This document shows positions 5,804-6,231 of a stretch of 6,231 nucleotides of DNA, piece after piece. Position 1 is the stretch's first letter, and every line of letters starts with the position of its first letter. The translations under genes and the position numbers were made by a program. The stretch lies in contig CAJLVJ010000073.1 in assembly GCA_905210085.1 (NCBI GenBank), positions 1 to 6,231 of the forward strand, read 5' to 3'. The notes beneath the pieces were generated by a model. The model had not been told where the DNA came from. It did no database searches and saw only the letters and a program-made list of their open reading frames with translations. The DNA comes from an uncultured Collinsella sp. Its GTDB lineage: Bacteria; Actinomycetota; Coriobacteriia; Coriobacteriales; Coriobacteriaceae.

Positions 5804-5912
5804 CTCTAGGTTTCTCAGGTGCCGGAGATTGCCCCGAAAGAGGAGCGCAGCGTACTTTGGGTACGCAAGCGACGGTTTGAGGGGCAAGATCCGGTGCCTG
5901 AGGAAGCTAGAG
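5804..5912. repeat. 109-nt imperfect inverted repeat, candidate small mobile or REP-like element
   Basis: The two 32-nt arms, 5804-5835 and 5881-5912, are inverted copies with no gaps. 26 of 32 positions are identical, and 3 of the 6 differences become G-U pairs in plus-strand RNA. Both ends are CTCTAG/CTAGAG. The 45-nt centre holds its own hairpin, GCGTAC (5850-5855) with GTACGC (5861-5866) around TTTGG. The right arm supplies the TAG stop and last codon of the YjiM-like gene. There is no T-run, so it is not a simple terminator. No coding sequence is apparent inside it. It fills most of the 155-nt gap between two genes expected to be co-transcribed. Element identity is unknown. Confidence 0.7.
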
Positions 5913-6231
5913 GGTTTCGATAAAGGCAGCGATGCGGGTCTCGATCTGGCCCATGTCGCCGTTGCTGTAGTCGGTCTCGATCTTCATGTACGGAATACTC
6001 GCACCCTCGACAGCCTCCTGCATGCGCGCGCTCTCAACGTTGAAGGTGTGGCAGGCCTGTAGCACGCTCTCTACCACGCCATCGACATGGTACTTCTCGC
6101 ACATGGTCAGCGTGTTCTCCATGCGGCCGTCGTTGGGCGTCATGACCGAGCAGTTAATGTCGAGGTAGCGGTCGGCGATGGCGCGCAGGATGTCGGGAGC
6201 CTCCGGGTCGATCATCATGGCCGCCGTGCGC
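5907..6231 (-). CDS. YjiM-like double-cubane-cluster-type anaerobic reductase (2-hydroxyacyl-CoA dehydratase family), C-terminal part
   Basis: The last 107 codons of a gene that enters from the right edge; the stop is TAG at 5909-5907. The sequence is homologous to the C-terminal domain of the 2-hydroxyacyl-CoA dehydratase/benzoyl-CoA reductase family. It resembles E. coli YjiM as I remember it: ADRYLDINCSVMTPNDGR, HVDGVVESVLQACHTFNVES, IPYMKIETDYSNGDMGQIETR and the final AAFIETL. The Cys of INCSV and the Cys of LQACHT are candidate iron-sulfur ligands. Single-polypeptide members of this group carry a double-cubane [8Fe-9S] cluster and, with their activase, reduce small or difficult substrates. 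The physiological substrate is not known. The start, N-terminal cluster ligands and operon promoter are outside the window. The adjoining activase is the expected electron donor. Confidence 0.88.
   Translation of the reverse strand, partial: RTAAMMIDPEAPDILRAIADRYLDINCSVMTPNDGRMENTLTMCEKYHVDGVVESVLQACHTFNVESARMQEAVEGASIPYMKIETDYSNGDMGQIETRIAAFIETL

Noticed and set aside
5804..5912. Inverted repeat read as CRISPR or as a plain terminator
   Set aside because: There is one pair of inverted arms, not direct repeats with spacers, and no T-run follows either arm on either strand.
5829..6062. 77-codon plus-strand ORF over the inverted repeat and reductase end
   Set aside because: It crosses a palindromic non-coding element and the antisense of a clear CDS, and no ribosome site or domain is seen.

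Overview
The window is high-GC bacterial DNA in which every supported gene lies on the minus strand. Its content points to a strictly anaerobic, selenium-using gut-type bacterium: a selenocysteine-containing SelD, a YedF/DUF3343/cysteine-desulfurase set, and a 2-hydroxyacyl-CoA dehydratase-family reductase with its activase. High GC with this gene content fits a Coriobacteriia actinobacterium such as Collinsella best. That taxonomic call is an inference from memory, not a search result.

Layout in transcription order, from right to left. The window opens inside the 3' end of a YjiM-like (double-cubane-cluster type) reductase gene (6231-5907). A 155-nt gap follows, holding a 109-nt imperfect inverted repeat (5804-5912). 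Next come the HgdC/YjiL-like ATPase activator (5751-4987) and a GT4 glycosyltransferase (4972-3755). selD (3762-2713) overlaps the glycosyltransferase stop by 8 nt and contains an in-frame UGA at codon 17, followed by a perfect SECIS-like hairpin. A 61-nt gap with a short hairpin leads to yedF (2651-2025), a DUF3343 putative Se/S carrier gene (2005-1754), and an EF2568-type cysteine desulfurase gene (1757-618) joined to DUF3343 by an ATGA overlap. A strong intrinsic terminator (594-562) ends this set. A separate gene, brnQ, for a branched-chain amino acid permease, starts at 541 and runs off the left edge.

How the genes could work together: the cysteine desulfurase would release S or Se from (seleno)cysteine as a persulfide or perselenide. 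DUF3343 and YedF, both small cysteine proteins, are plausible carriers. SelD turns selenide into selenophosphate. The reductase/activase pair is an ATP-driven low-potential electron-transfer system. The glycosyltransferase is the unexpected member; its coupling to selD suggests that selenophosphate, or a product made from it, may meet a sugar or glycoconjugate. The selenium assignment of selD and yedF is secure. The role of the whole set as one pathway is a hypothesis.
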